This document shows positions 1 through 7,894 of a stretch of 24,707 nucleotides of DNA, piece after piece. A program made the translations under genes and the position numbers. The stretch lies in the IMG/VR virus record IMGVR_UViG_3300028925_005779, positions 1-24,707 of that record. The stretch is one strand, 5' to 3'. This DNA comes from a virus. The notes below the pieces were generated by a model that saw nothing but the letters and a program-made list of their open reading frames with translations, ran no database searches and had not been told where the DNA came from. Numbering within the stretch: the first letter of the stretch is position 1; the number at the start of each line of letters is the position of its first letter.

Positions 1-1
1 A

Positions 2-34
2 GTCCCTAGTGGCTCAAATTGGGTGGTAGTATAA
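2..34 (+). CDS. C-terminal end of an upstream virion gene (partial)
   Basis: The first bases read in one frame as the last ten residues of a protein (VPSGSNWVVV) followed by TAA, one base before the next ATG. Tight packing and the tail-fibre-like composition make it likely to be the tail end of another fibre or baseplate gene. Too little is present to name it. Confidence 0.4.
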   Translation, partial: VPSGSNWVVV

Positions 35-35
35 T

Positions 36-626
36 ATGGCGACAATAATAAATGCAGACACAAGCACAGGATTAAATCTAACATCAGATACTTCTGGAGT
101 AATATCTTTCCAGTCGGCAGGTGTTACAAAAGGTGGAGTTAATTCTACAGGTCTTACTGGAGATGGCTCTCAACTAACTGGAATTGCTAGTGGAGGTGTA
201 ACCCATTTAGGAACTATGACTACAACTTCAGGAACATCACAAACGATTACAGGATTAGATTTTACTGATTTAAACATGTTAATTTTTATAGTTGCACAAT
301 GTAGCCATTCTGATGGTACAAGTAGAAAATTATCAATAGGTGTTGCAGGAGGAGCAAATTTAGCTATAGGAGATGCTGTTGCAGCAGGAAATTGCTCTAT
401 AGGACAGTACATACTTGATTTAAGATCAAATATAGGTCATTTCCCACAATCACCAGGTAATGCTCCAATTACATCAGGCTCTGATTTTGTAGGTGGAGGT
501 ACAGGACATGCTCGTTATTTAATAGGAACAAATTTAAGAGCTTCTTCAAGCACATCAGTAACTGTTGCTTTTGAGGGTGGAGTAACATTTGACAATGGTA
601 AAGTAGAAGTTTATGGACTTAAATAA
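36..626 (+). CDS. Phage tail fibre-like protein
   Basis: Predicted 196 aa virion appendage protein. The N-terminal third is rich in Ser, Thr and Gly, with beta-rich repeats (LNLTSDTSGVISFQSAGV and the motif GDGSQLTGI) of the kind found in shafts of phage and cyanophage tail fibres. The C-terminal part (from about residue 60) is a compact beta-rich domain ending FDNGKVEVYGLK, plausibly a knob or receptor-binding tip. It is the first complete gene of a run of five appendage genes. Fibre function is inferred from composition and neighbours; the receptor is unknown. No catalytic motif is visible. Confidence 0.6.
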   Translation: MATIINADTSTGLNLTSDTSGVISFQSAGVTKGGVNSTGLTGDGSQLTGIASGGVTHLGTMTTTSGTSQTITGLDFTDLNMLIFIVAQCSHSDGTSRKLSIGVAGGANLAIGDAVAAGNCSIGQYILDLRSNIGHFPQSPGNAPITSGSDFVGGGTGHARYLIGTNLRASSSTSVTVAFEGGVTFDNGKVEVYGLK

Positions 627-645
627 TTAACTAGGAGAAATAAAA

Positions 646-900
646 ATGGCAGCAGAACAAAACACAATAGTAACCCATCATTCAGATGGAACAACAACTA
701 CAGAAGTTGTAGATTGGACAGCAGAAGAATTAGCAGCTCATGCAGAAGCAGAAGCTAACGCATGGAAAGGTAATAGAATAGCAGCTTATCCATCTACAGG
801 AGACCAATTAGATATGCAATATTGGGACAGTGTAAATAGCACAACAACATGGGCAGATGCAATAACAAAAGTAAAAACAGATAACCCTAAACCAGAATAA
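646..900 (+). CDS. Small conserved tail-region protein
   Basis: 84 aa, preceded by an AGGAG ribosome-binding site about 8 bases upstream. It has a short beta N-terminus, an acidic Ala-rich helix (residues about 25-40), then the pattern AAYPSTGDQLDMQYWD and a C-terminal helix ending VKTDNPKPE. The YPS-GDQLDM...VK..NPKP pattern is common in small proteins encoded among phage tail-fibre genes (XkdW-like or fibre-assembly type), where function is usually unassigned. A role as fibre assembly chaperone or small structural subunit is inference from position between two fibre genes. Confidence 0.55.
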   Translation: MAAEQNTIVTHHSDGTTTTEVVDWTAEELAAHAEAEANAWKGNRIAAYPSTGDQLDMQYWDSVNSTTTWADAITKVKTDNPKPE

Positions 901-909
901 GGACAATAA

Positions 910-1455
910 ATGTTTGGTATAAGTGCATTTTCACAATCTCCTTATTCATCTTTAGCAGGTGGTATTAAAGCTGGTATAGCTTCTATAACTGGTTCTGCTA
1001 CTGTTACAGTTTTAACCTCTGGACAGTTTGTTGAAGGTGTTGCAAGTATTAATAGTACAGCAACAGTATCAGTAATATCTGCTGGACAAATAGTTCTTGG
1101 AATAGGAAATATATCTGGAACAGCAACTCTTGGTGTTATTACAAGTGGTCAGATTGTATTAGGTACTGGTGCAATAGTAGGAACAGGAACAGTTGTTGCT
1201 TTATCAGCAGGTCAATTTGTAAATGGTTCTGCACAAATATCTGGTGCTGCTACATTGCAAGGTTTAGGTGGTATGGATGCCATTGGAACAGCATCATTTA
1301 GTGGCAAAGCTACTGTAACATCAAGTGCTGTAGTAATATTTTCTGGAGATGCTTCAATATCAGCAACAGCAACAATAGTAGCAGATGGTCATATTCAAGG
1401 TAACAATTGGACAGTAATACCTGTAACTTCAAACACATGGAATAGGATAGGATAA
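910..1455 (+). CDS. Repetitive beta-rich tail appendage protein
   Basis: 181 aa. After a 23-residue leader the protein is almost wholly built of tandem repeats: four 21-residue units (residues 24-44, 45-65, 66-86, 87-107) followed by three 20-residue units (108-127, 128-147, 148-167) and a 14-residue end (TVIPVTSNTWNRIG). The consensus unit is A.ISGTATV.V.SAGQIV.G. Such regular hydrophobic/Gly/Thr alternation predicts a beta-solenoid or trimeric fibre shaft. The start has an AAGGA site and follows the previous gene closely. Virion appendage is the best reading; no enzyme motif is seen. Confidence 0.6.
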   Translation: MFGISAFSQSPYSSLAGGIKAGIASITGSATVTVLTSGQFVEGVASINSTATVSVISAGQIVLGIGNISGTATLGVITSGQIVLGTGAIVGTGTVVALSAGQFVNGSAQISGAATLQGLGGMDAIGTASFSGKATVTSSAVVIFSGDASISATATIVADGHIQGNNWTVIPVTSNTWNRIG

Positions 1456-1457
1456 TT

Positions 1458-1928
1458 ATGAGTAGAGATAAAATATCAGAATGGTCAGCAACGGCAGGTT
1501 CTAATACCGATGTTGGTGGAGTGAATATTAACGAAGGTTGCCCTCCAGCTACGATCAATAATGCTTTAAGAGAAATAATGGCTCAAGTAAAAGATTTTTC
1601 TACAGGCTATGATAACGATAATCTTGTAGTTGGTGGTAATCTTACAGTAGATGGGACAACAACTTTAACAGGAATTCCTACTGGACCAACAGCAGCTTCC
1701 GCAACAAATACAACTCAATTAGCTACAACAGCTTTTGTTGTTGCTAAAGTAGGTACTATAGGAACAATGGCTGCTCAAGCATCTAATTCAGTTAATATTA
1801 CAGGTGGCACTATTTCTGGAACAACTATAAATTCAATTACTGTAGGAAGTAATGGTTCTGGCACAAAAACAGTATCTACTGGAAACCCTACTGGTGGCTC
1901 TGATGGTGATATTTGGTATAAGGTTTAA
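1458..1928 (+). CDS. Tail fibre protein
   Basis: 156 aa. The N-terminal half has the motif INNALREIMAQVKDF, widespread in phage tail-fibre N-termini, preceded by a Pro/Cys turn (EGCPPAT). It continues with beta-strand repeats (NLTVDGTTTLTGIPTGPTA), the TNTTQLATTAFV segment common to phage fibres, and ends GGSDGDIWYKV, a typical fibre C-terminus. It begins two bases after the previous stop. Fibre identity is well supported by composition and motifs; which host surface it binds cannot be read. Confidence 0.7.
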   Translation: MSRDKISEWSATAGSNTDVGGVNINEGCPPATINNALREIMAQVKDFSTGYDNDNLVVGGNLTVDGTTTLTGIPTGPTAASATNTTQLATTAFVVAKVGTIGTMAAQASNSVNITGGTISGTTINSITVGSNGSGTKTVSTGNPTGGSDGDIWYKV

Positions 1929-1930
1929 TT

Positions 1931-2851
1931 ATGCCTATCTTTGTTAATGATGGTGGCACTAATAAAAATGCTAATGAAGTCCATGTTAATGATAGTGGTA
2001 CTTGGAAAAGAGCAAATGAAGTATATGTTAAAACTGGTGGAGCTTGGGAGTTAGCATTTGGCGTTACTTATGTTAGTTTATCTAATGCCTCTCTTTCTGG
2101 TGTAAATATGGGGTATATAAAAAACTTTAATTTAGGGACTTATTTAGGATTGTCTAGTCCAACAATTATTGTGGTAACAGTAACATCAGGAACAAATTTT
2201 GTTTCAACTAGTAATACAACACCAGCATTTGATGTTGGAACTTTACCTACTGGAACTTCTGTAGAAATATCTTTACCTAGTGATGCTAGTATTACTGGCA
2301 GAGGTGGTAATGGTGGTTATGGCTCAAATAGTGAAGGTAATCAATCTATGGCAGGCGACTTTGGTGGCACAGGACTATACACAAGATTCCCAATAGCATT
2401 AACTAATAATGGAATTATTGGTGGTGGTGGTGGAGGTGGTGGTGGAGCTGGAGGTCGTAGAGTTTATAATGCAGCTGGAAATGGTGGTGGTGGAGCAGGT
2501 GGCTATCACGAATCAATAGACTCTAATCAAATTGTAGCATCAGATGGTACAACAGGTTTATCACCAGGAACAAATGTAACTGTACCAGCAGGGTATGGTG
2601 GAATAGGAGCTGGACCAAGAACAGATGGCAGTACATCACCTAGAGCTTCTGATGGAACTAAAACAAATGGTGGTTTAGGTTCGGATGATGCACTAAATAT
2701 AGGAAATAGAATAGGTGGTACTGGTGGTAATTTAGGAGTTGCTGGTTTAGCCGTTGTAGCGGCAGGTGGAGCAGCAGGTAATGCTGTAGATGGTCATTCA
2801 TATATTACCTATGTTACATCAGGAACAATATCAGGAGGGCAAGTAAACTAA
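1931..2851 (+). CDS. Glycine-rich tail fibre adhesin
   Basis: 306 aa. The N-terminus holds three imperfect repeats of about 13 residues (VNDGGTNKNANEV, VNDSGTWKRANEV, VKTGGAWELAF). The middle is beta-rich. From about residue 115 the protein becomes very Gly-rich, including an uninterrupted run of nine glycines followed by AGG near residue 170, and further GGNGG and GGAGG blocks. Such polyglycine sheets form the receptor-binding tips of some phage adhesins (T-even gp38 type is the known example); homology to that family is not claimed. Its TAA overlaps the next ATG (TAATG). Likely the host-range determinant. Confidence 0.65.
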   Translation: MPIFVNDGGTNKNANEVHVNDSGTWKRANEVYVKTGGAWELAFGVTYVSLSNASLSGVNMGYIKNFNLGTYLGLSSPTIIVVTVTSGTNFVSTSNTTPAFDVGTLPTGTSVEISLPSDASITGRGGNGGYGSNSEGNQSMAGDFGGTGLYTRFPIALTNNGIIGGGGGGGGGAGGRRVYNAAGNGGGGAGGYHESIDSNQIVASDGTTGLSPGTNVTVPAGYGGIGAGPRTDGSTSPRASDGTKTNGGLGSDDALNIGNRIGGTGGNLGVAGLAVVAAGGAAGNAVDGHSYITYVTSGTISGGQVN

Positions 2852-4284
2852 TGCCTACTAAACGAGTTCAGTTCACAGATTGGCTACCAGATCAGCCAGA
2901 TAATTCAGGTGCTTTAAATGAAGCTAAAAATGTAACACCAGTATCTGTTGGCTATCAACCTTTTCCTAATGCAGAAGATTTTAGTGGTGCAGCATCAGAA
3001 AATTTAAACTCTGTTTTTGTAGCAAAGTTTGACACAGAGGTTGTATTGTTTGCAGGTGGTGCTACTAAAATATTTAAGTTTAATTCAACTACAGAAGCGT
3101 TAGAAGATAAATCTAAATCAGGTGGTTATACAAGTGCATTTCCTTGGAAATTTTCGCAATTTGGAAAAACTGTGTTGGCTGTAAATGGTACAGCACCTAT
3201 TCAATATTGGACAATAGGAACTTCAACAGCTTTTGCAGATGTATCAACATCACCTACAGCTAAACATATTACTGTAGTAAGAGATTTTGTAGTTACAGGG
3301 AGTGTAGCAGCAGGAACTTTAGGAAGGTCTACAGTAAGGTGGTCTGACATTAATGATGAGACTGACTGGACAGCAGGTGCTACATCACAATCAGATATTC
3401 AAGTAATTGCAGATGGTGGTAATGTTGTAGGCCTTACAGGTGGTGAATTTGGTTTAATATTTTTAGAAAAATCAATCCAAAGAATGTCATATGTAGGAAG
3501 TCCTTTATTCTTCCAATTTGACAATATATCAAGAGGATTAGGTTGTTTAAATGGAAGTTCTATTTGCCAATACAATCAAGTTTCATTCTTTTTAAGTGAT
3601 GATGGATTTTATTCTTGTGATGGTAATCATGTATCGCCGATTGGAAACGAAAAAATTTATCGTTGGTTTTTTGAGGATGTAGATTTAAGTCTATTAAGTA
3701 ACATGACTGCTTCTATAAACCCAGCATTAAATATTGCTATTTGGAATTATGCTAATGTAGGTGGCGGAAGAAGTATGTTAGTTTATAATTGGACACTAGG
3801 TAAGTGGTCTAGAGTAGAAACTACAGCCACTGTTCTAGGCAATATAGCGACTGTAGGAACGACTTTAGAAGGTTTAGGTACTCTAGGGTACACCGACATA
3901 GATGTTATGCCAGCTTCTTTAGACGCAAGACTTTGGGTAGGTGGTAAATTTTTATTTGCTGGTGCTACAGGTACAAAAATATCTACATTTACAGGCTCAA
4001 CATATAATAGTGAATTAGTAACAACTGATCTTGAAGTTGGTTACAATTCTGTGATTAATTTATTAAGACCACAAATAGATAATGGTAGTGCAGATGTTTC
4101 TGTAGCTAGTCGTAGAGAATTAGATGATTCTGTTATATTTGGCGCAGAGGTCTCTACTACATCAGAAGGTAGAGTTAATTTAAGAACTGGTGGTAGGTAT
4201 CATAGAGTATCTGTTAAACCAACAGGCTCATGGACAAATGCTATGGCTATAGATGTAGACTTTAAACCACAAGGCAATAGATAA
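2851..4284 (+). CDS. Probable P22 gp10-like tail hub / DNA stabilisation protein
   Basis: 477 aa virion protein. It opens KRVQFTDWLPDQPDNSGALNEAKNV-like and contains many short beta repeats (FAGGATKIFKF, TVLAVNGTAPIQYW, VVRDFVVTGS, VRWSDINDETDW, GLIFLEKSIQRM, FFLSDDGFYSCDG), a propeller-like pattern. The order 'not-yet-known state, then query of a named condition' seen here is common to the P22 gp10-like stabilisation family in short-tailed phages. Such proteins cap the portal and join the tail. The start overlaps the previous stop by 1 nt, and its own stop overlaps the next start the same way. Family assignment is moderate; virion structural role is firmer. Confidence 0.55.
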   Translation: MPTKRVQFTDWLPDQPDNSGALNEAKNVTPVSVGYQPFPNAEDFSGAASENLNSVFVAKFDTEVVLFAGGATKIFKFNSTTEALEDKSKSGGYTSAFPWKFSQFGKTVLAVNGTAPIQYWTIGTSTAFADVSTSPTAKHITVVRDFVVTGSVAAGTLGRSTVRWSDINDETDWTAGATSQSDIQVIADGGNVVGLTGGEFGLIFLEKSIQRMSYVGSPLFFQFDNISRGLGCLNGSSICQYNQVSFFLSDDGFYSCDGNHVSPIGNEKIYRWFFEDVDLSLLSNMTASINPALNIAIWNYANVGGGRSMLVYNWTLGKWSRVETTATVLGNIATVGTTLEGLGTLGYTDIDVMPASLDARLWVGGKFLFAGATGTKISTFTGSTYNSELVTTDLEVGYNSVINLLRPQIDNGSADVSVASRRELDDSVIFGAEVSTTSEGRVNLRTGGRYHRVSVKPTGSWTNAMAIDVDFKPQGNR

Positions 4285-4592
4285 TGGCAAGAATGTATAG
4301 AACTTTGCCATATCAAGGTGGAGAGCCTAGAGCTGTTGCAGAAGTAGTAAATAATGCTGTTAATGGGAAGACCAATAATACTGGGAGTGTTCTTTTGAGA
4401 GCTTCTAATACAACCACAACATTAAATGATGAAAGATTAGGATTTGATAGTGTTGTTTTGCTATCACCTTTAACTGCAAATGCAGCAGCACAAAATCCTT
4501 ATATTTCTACTAAAGCTAAAGGGAGTGTAGTAATAACACACACAAGTGTAGCAAAGGCAGATTTAAACTTTGATTATATTATAGTAGGTTAA
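4284..4592 (+). CDS. Small conserved virion-associated protein
   Basis: 102 aa, starting in a TAATG overlap with the preceding structural gene. Visible pattern: LPYQGGEPRAVAEVVNNAVN, GKTNNTGSVLL, a Thr run with LNDERLGFDSVVLLSP, and a C-terminal beta strand pair (GSVVITHTSVAKADLNFDYIIVG). I have seen the same layout in small proteins next to stabilisation and internal virion genes of short-tailed phages, normally of unknown function. A trimeric beta-rich structural part is plausible. No motif indicates an enzyme. Confidence 0.6.
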   Translation: MARMYRTLPYQGGEPRAVAEVVNNAVNGKTNNTGSVLLRASNTTTTLNDERLGFDSVVLLSPLTANAAAQNPYISTKAKGSVVITHTSVAKADLNFDYIIVG

Positions 4593-4608
4593 GTGTTATT
4601 ATTGTTTT

Positions 4609-5013
4609 ATGAAATTATATATTGTACCAACAACTCATGTACAACAATATTGGCATCTAGCTGAACCATTATTACAACTAGCTTTAGATAAAGGTAATGA
4701 CGAGTTCACAGCAGATCAATTAAAGTTAATGGTATCACAAGGGCAACAACAATTATTACTCTTAATGAAAGATGATAAATGTTACTGTGCTTTAACTGTG
4801 CAATGGATTATGTACCCTAATGACAGGGTATGTTACATCACTTATATTGGTGGTAAGAATACTAAAAAAGGATTTGAACAATTTAAAAATTGGGCAAAAA
4901 GTAATGGTGGAACTGCAATACAAGGCTCTACTAAATTTGAAAGCATAGAACGACTTTGGACACGATTATACAACTACAAAAAGAAGTACACACTTATGGA
5001 GCTAAAATTATGA
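4609..5013 (+). CDS. GNAT-like protein of the internal virion gene cluster
   Basis: 134 aa. Secondary structure pattern resembles the GNAT acyltransferase fold: an N-terminal strand, two helices (HLAEPLLQLALDKG; TADQLKLMVSQGQQQ), a strand pair (LLLLMKDDKCYCALTVQW; RVCYITYIGG), then a helix (KGFEQFKNWAKSNGG) and IQGSTKFESIERLWTRLY. Proteins of this form sit just before ejection proteins in many short-tailed phages, and T7 gp13 is a known virion-assembly protein with this type of fold. The acetyl-CoA loop is not convincing, so the role may be structural. There is no clear ribosome site before the ATG. Its end overlaps the next gene by 4 nt (ATGA). Confidence 0.55.
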   Translation: MKLYIVPTTHVQQYWHLAEPLLQLALDKGNDEFTADQLKLMVSQGQQQLLLLMKDDKCYCALTVQWIMYPNDRVCYITYIGGKNTKKGFEQFKNWAKSNGGTAIQGSTKFESIERLWTRLYNYKKKYTLMELKL

Positions 5014-5822
5014 TGCACGATTACTTTCCAGAACTAGATGGAAACCAATCTATTGACAATGGGAAAATGGGTAGACAACTCCATAAAGGTGGAGGTGGTG
5101 GGCAAACTCAAAACACTAAACAAGAAATTGACCCTATGTTAAAACCATACATAAGCTATGGATTAGATGAAGCACAAGGCTTATATGAAGCAGCTGGTCC
5201 AACATACTATCCAGGTCAAACTTATGTAGACCAATCAGCACAAACAACAGAGGGTTTAGGTTTAGCAGAAGCAAGAGCAAGAACAGGAAGTCCATTAATT
5301 CCAGCTGCCCAAACTCAAGCATTAAGCACAATACAAGGTGATAGATTATCAGCAGGCAACCCTTATTTTGCATCAATGATGTCAAGTGCAGCTAAACCAA
5401 TCGTATCAGAATTTAATACAGCTATTAGAGATATTGGTAGCAGAACAGCATCATCAGGAAGATATGGTTCTGGAGCTATGGGTGAGATGGAATCACAAGC
5501 ATCAGAAAATCTAGCAAATGCTTTATCTTCAAGAGGTTCAGAATTGGCTTATCAGAATTACGCTAATGAAAGAGGTAGACAAGATCAAGCAATAGGAAAT
5601 GCTGGAGCAATAGCAGGACAAGATTATTCAGATATTCAGCAACTAATGAATGTAGGTCAAGCAAATGAAGCTCAAAGTCTAAAACAATTACAGGGTGACA
5701 TTTCAAGATATGATTATGGACAAAATGCACCTCAACAAAAATTACAAAATTATCTAGGTTCAGTTTATGGAGCTCCAACACCTATGAATTCAACAACTAC
5801 CTCTAGCGGAGGTGGTAAATAA
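5010..5822 (+). CDS. Probable internal virion (DNA ejection) protein
   Basis: 270 aa from the ATG at 5010, which overlaps the previous TGA in an ATGA; an upstream in-frame ATG at 4956 lies deep inside the preceding gene and is less likely. The protein is Gln/Ala/Ser-rich and helical, with a Gly run near residue 30, the segment RTASSGRYGSGAMGEMESQ in the middle, and helices of the form LAYQNYANERGRQDQAIGNA and YSDIQQLMNVGQANEAQS. The same GRYGSGA...NYANER arrangement recurs in internal virion proteins of short-tailed phages. Ejection role is inferred from composition and position. Confidence 0.55.
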   Translation: MMHDYFPELDGNQSIDNGKMGRQLHKGGGGGQTQNTKQEIDPMLKPYISYGLDEAQGLYEAAGPTYYPGQTYVDQSAQTTEGLGLAEARARTGSPLIPAAQTQALSTIQGDRLSAGNPYFASMMSSAAKPIVSEFNTAIRDIGSRTASSGRYGSGAMGEMESQASENLANALSSRGSELAYQNYANERGRQDQAIGNAGAIAGQDYSDIQQLMNVGQANEAQSLKQLQGDISRYDYGQNAPQQKLQNYLGSVYGAPTPMNSTTTSSGGGK

Positions 5823-6493
5823 TGGCTTGGTGGATTCCTTTAGCTATGGCTGCAGGTGGTTATGTTATTGATAAACAAATGGGTGGCGATGGAAAGAAAG
5901 GAGCTTTAGCAGGTTTAGCTGGTGGAACAATGCTTCCTGCAGCACCAGCATTAACTTCTGGAACTTTAGGACCTACAGGAGCTACCATGACAGGATTTGG
6001 TGGAGCTGGAGGTTCAGGTTTATTAGGTGGAACTACTACCGCTGCAAATCTTGGTGGCGGATATGCTTCTGGCTCATTAGGGGGTATGACAGGATTTAGT
6101 CCAGCTGTAAAAACTGCTTTACCTAGTGCAATGCCTGTGGCTGCTACAGGTAGCTATCCATCTTCATTAACAACAGGTGGTCAAGGTGTTCTTACTAATG
6201 ATTTAAGTAGCTTATTCACAAAAAGTAAAGATTATGTTACTGATGGATTTAATGATATGTCTTTTGCTGACAAGGCACAAGTAGGTATGCAAGCACAAGG
6301 ATTACTTAATAGACCGACACAACAAATGCAAGCACCTGCAATTCAACAAGCAGAGAATAGAACACAAATCCCTTTAACGGGAAATGGATTAATAACACAG
6401 ATACAAGATAATAATATAATTAATCTACGGAACGAAGCAGAAGAAGAAGAATTAAGATCACAATATTTAAACCGACCTAACTTTTACGGATAA
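5822..6493 (+). CDS. Gly/Ala-rich probable internal virion protein
   Basis: 223 aa, start in a TAATG overlap. The N-terminus is hydrophobic (WWIPLAMAAGGYVIDKQMGG), resembling a glycine-zipper membrane segment, followed by a long Gly/Ala/Thr/Leu low-complexity region to about residue 125. The C-terminal third is polar and Gln-rich (AQVGMQAQGLLNRPTQQMQ), ending with an acidic helix (NEAEEEELRSQYLNR). Glycine-zipper N-termini are seen in ejected virion proteins that enter the cell envelope. No family recognised; function is inferred from neighbours. Confidence 0.5.
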   Translation: MAWWIPLAMAAGGYVIDKQMGGDGKKGALAGLAGGTMLPAAPALTSGTLGPTGATMTGFGGAGGSGLLGGTTTAANLGGGYASGSLGGMTGFSPAVKTALPSAMPVAATGSYPSSLTTGGQGVLTNDLSSLFTKSKDYVTDGFNDMSFADKAQVGMQAQGLLNRPTQQMQAPAIQQAENRTQIPLTGNGLITQIQDNNIINLRNEAEEEELRSQYLNRPNFYG

Positions 6494-6499
6494 AAAAAC

Positions 6500-7894
6500 A
6501 TGGCATTTAACCCACTAGATTTCTTTTCAAATTTACTACCAAAAGACACATCTCTTTTTGGAGGGGCTCCTAGTAGTAGCGTTTCAAGACTACAGCAATT
6601 AGGATTGCTTGATGCTGACGCAATAAATAAAGCCAAAAATCAATCTAATATGCAAGGATTATTACAGCTTGGATTAGGTTATTTAGCTCAACCTAAAAAT
6701 CAAGGGTATGGAAGCATGCTACCTTATTTAGCAAAAGCAGCAATTCCAGCAATTCAACAAAGTCAAAAACCTTATGATAACTTACTTGATGAAGCTAATG
6801 TAAATCAGCAAGTTCAACAATACACAGATAATGAATCTCGTAAATTAGGGTTAGAGAATTTTTCATCAGGGTGGGGTGTTCCAAATTCAAACACAACTCA
6901 AACAAGTTACACTGGAAGCGGTCAAGTTCCTAGAGATATTATGCAAAATCAAGACAATGTTTCTCCTTACACAAATTCACAATTAACAGAAAATGCAGCG
7001 CCACAATTTAACACACCAGTTACTACAAATACAGGAATTTTTAATAAAGATAAATATTTTGCAGATCAGTTAGCACAAAAAAATATCACTTTAGATGATT
7101 ATGTTAAATATTCTCCAGTATTAAATCCAGCACAAACATTTACATCTGTCGCTGATGGTGCTTCTTTGGTTAATGCAGTAGGGGAAGAAGTTTACAACAA
7201 TCCAAAAGATGGAAGTGAAAAAAGTAATCTAACAGGCGACATGGCTAACTGGTACAATTTTAACGGTAAATTAAAAGCAGCAGGTGAAAGCCCTTTATCA
7301 TACGAACAATTTAAAAACACATTTCTAGGTGACTCTGCAAGCAGCAAATCTGGCTATAACAAAGGCTTGGATTTGATGCCAGACATAATTAATAATGCAG
7401 CGACTGCCAATGCTGAACTAGGGCTAACAACTGATTTATTAGATAAAATAAACAATGAAGATTATGATTATTTTTCAGGAGCCATGTCTGATGTAAAACT
7501 ATCAATAGCTAAATTTGCTGATAATTTTGGTCTGTTATCAGAGGATTATAAAACAGCAGCGAATAATACAGAATTTATTAATGCTGTATCAAGAGCTGGT
7601 GTATTTAAATTACTTAAACCATTAGGAATAGGAGCAAGAGGGCTTGATACTCCAGCAGAAAGAGATTTCTTAATTGCTGTTTTAACTGGTGATGCTACAA
7701 AAATGCGAAGCACATTTAAGATTATGTTAGAACAAAGACAAGAAACATTTAATGGTGATTTAAGAAAATACAATCAGAATTTAAATGATGGAAATTTAGA
7801 TAAAATGAAAGGCGTATTATCTTATAGAACTACACCATATAATCTAGGGAGTGGTTCATCCACATCTGACTTTAACATTATTGATGTGAGGTAA
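6500..7894 (+). CDS. Probable internal virion / ejection protein
   Basis: 464 aa, no recognised domain. Residues 1-90 hold a hydrophobic helix region (MQGLLQLGLGYLAQPKN; LPYLAKAAIPAIQQSQ). A Gln/Asn/Thr-rich linker follows to about 190. The C-terminal half is a helical domain containing NNAATANAELGLTTDLLDKIN, FKLLKPLGIGARGLDTPAERDF and RSTFKIMLEQRQETFNGDL. The GARGLDTPAE motif region resembles helical parts of large internal proteins in other short-tailed phages. Ribosome site is weak. Its TAA overlaps the next gene by 1 nt. Likely part of the ejectosome; not certain. Confidence 0.5.
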   Translation: MAFNPLDFFSNLLPKDTSLFGGAPSSSVSRLQQLGLLDADAINKAKNQSNMQGLLQLGLGYLAQPKNQGYGSMLPYLAKAAIPAIQQSQKPYDNLLDEANVNQQVQQYTDNESRKLGLENFSSGWGVPNSNTTQTSYTGSGQVPRDIMQNQDNVSPYTNSQLTENAAPQFNTPVTTNTGIFNKDKYFADQLAQKNITLDDYVKYSPVLNPAQTFTSVADGASLVNAVGEEVYNNPKDGSEKSNLTGDMANWYNFNGKLKAAGESPLSYEQFKNTFLGDSASSKSGYNKGLDLMPDIINNAATANAELGLTTDLLDKINNEDYDYFSGAMSDVKLSIAKFADNFGLLSEDYKTAANNTEFINAVSRAGVFKLLKPLGIGARGLDTPAERDFLIAVLTGDATKMRSTFKIMLEQRQETFNGDLRKYNQNLNDGNLDKMKGVLSYRTTPYNLGSGSSTSDFNIIDVR

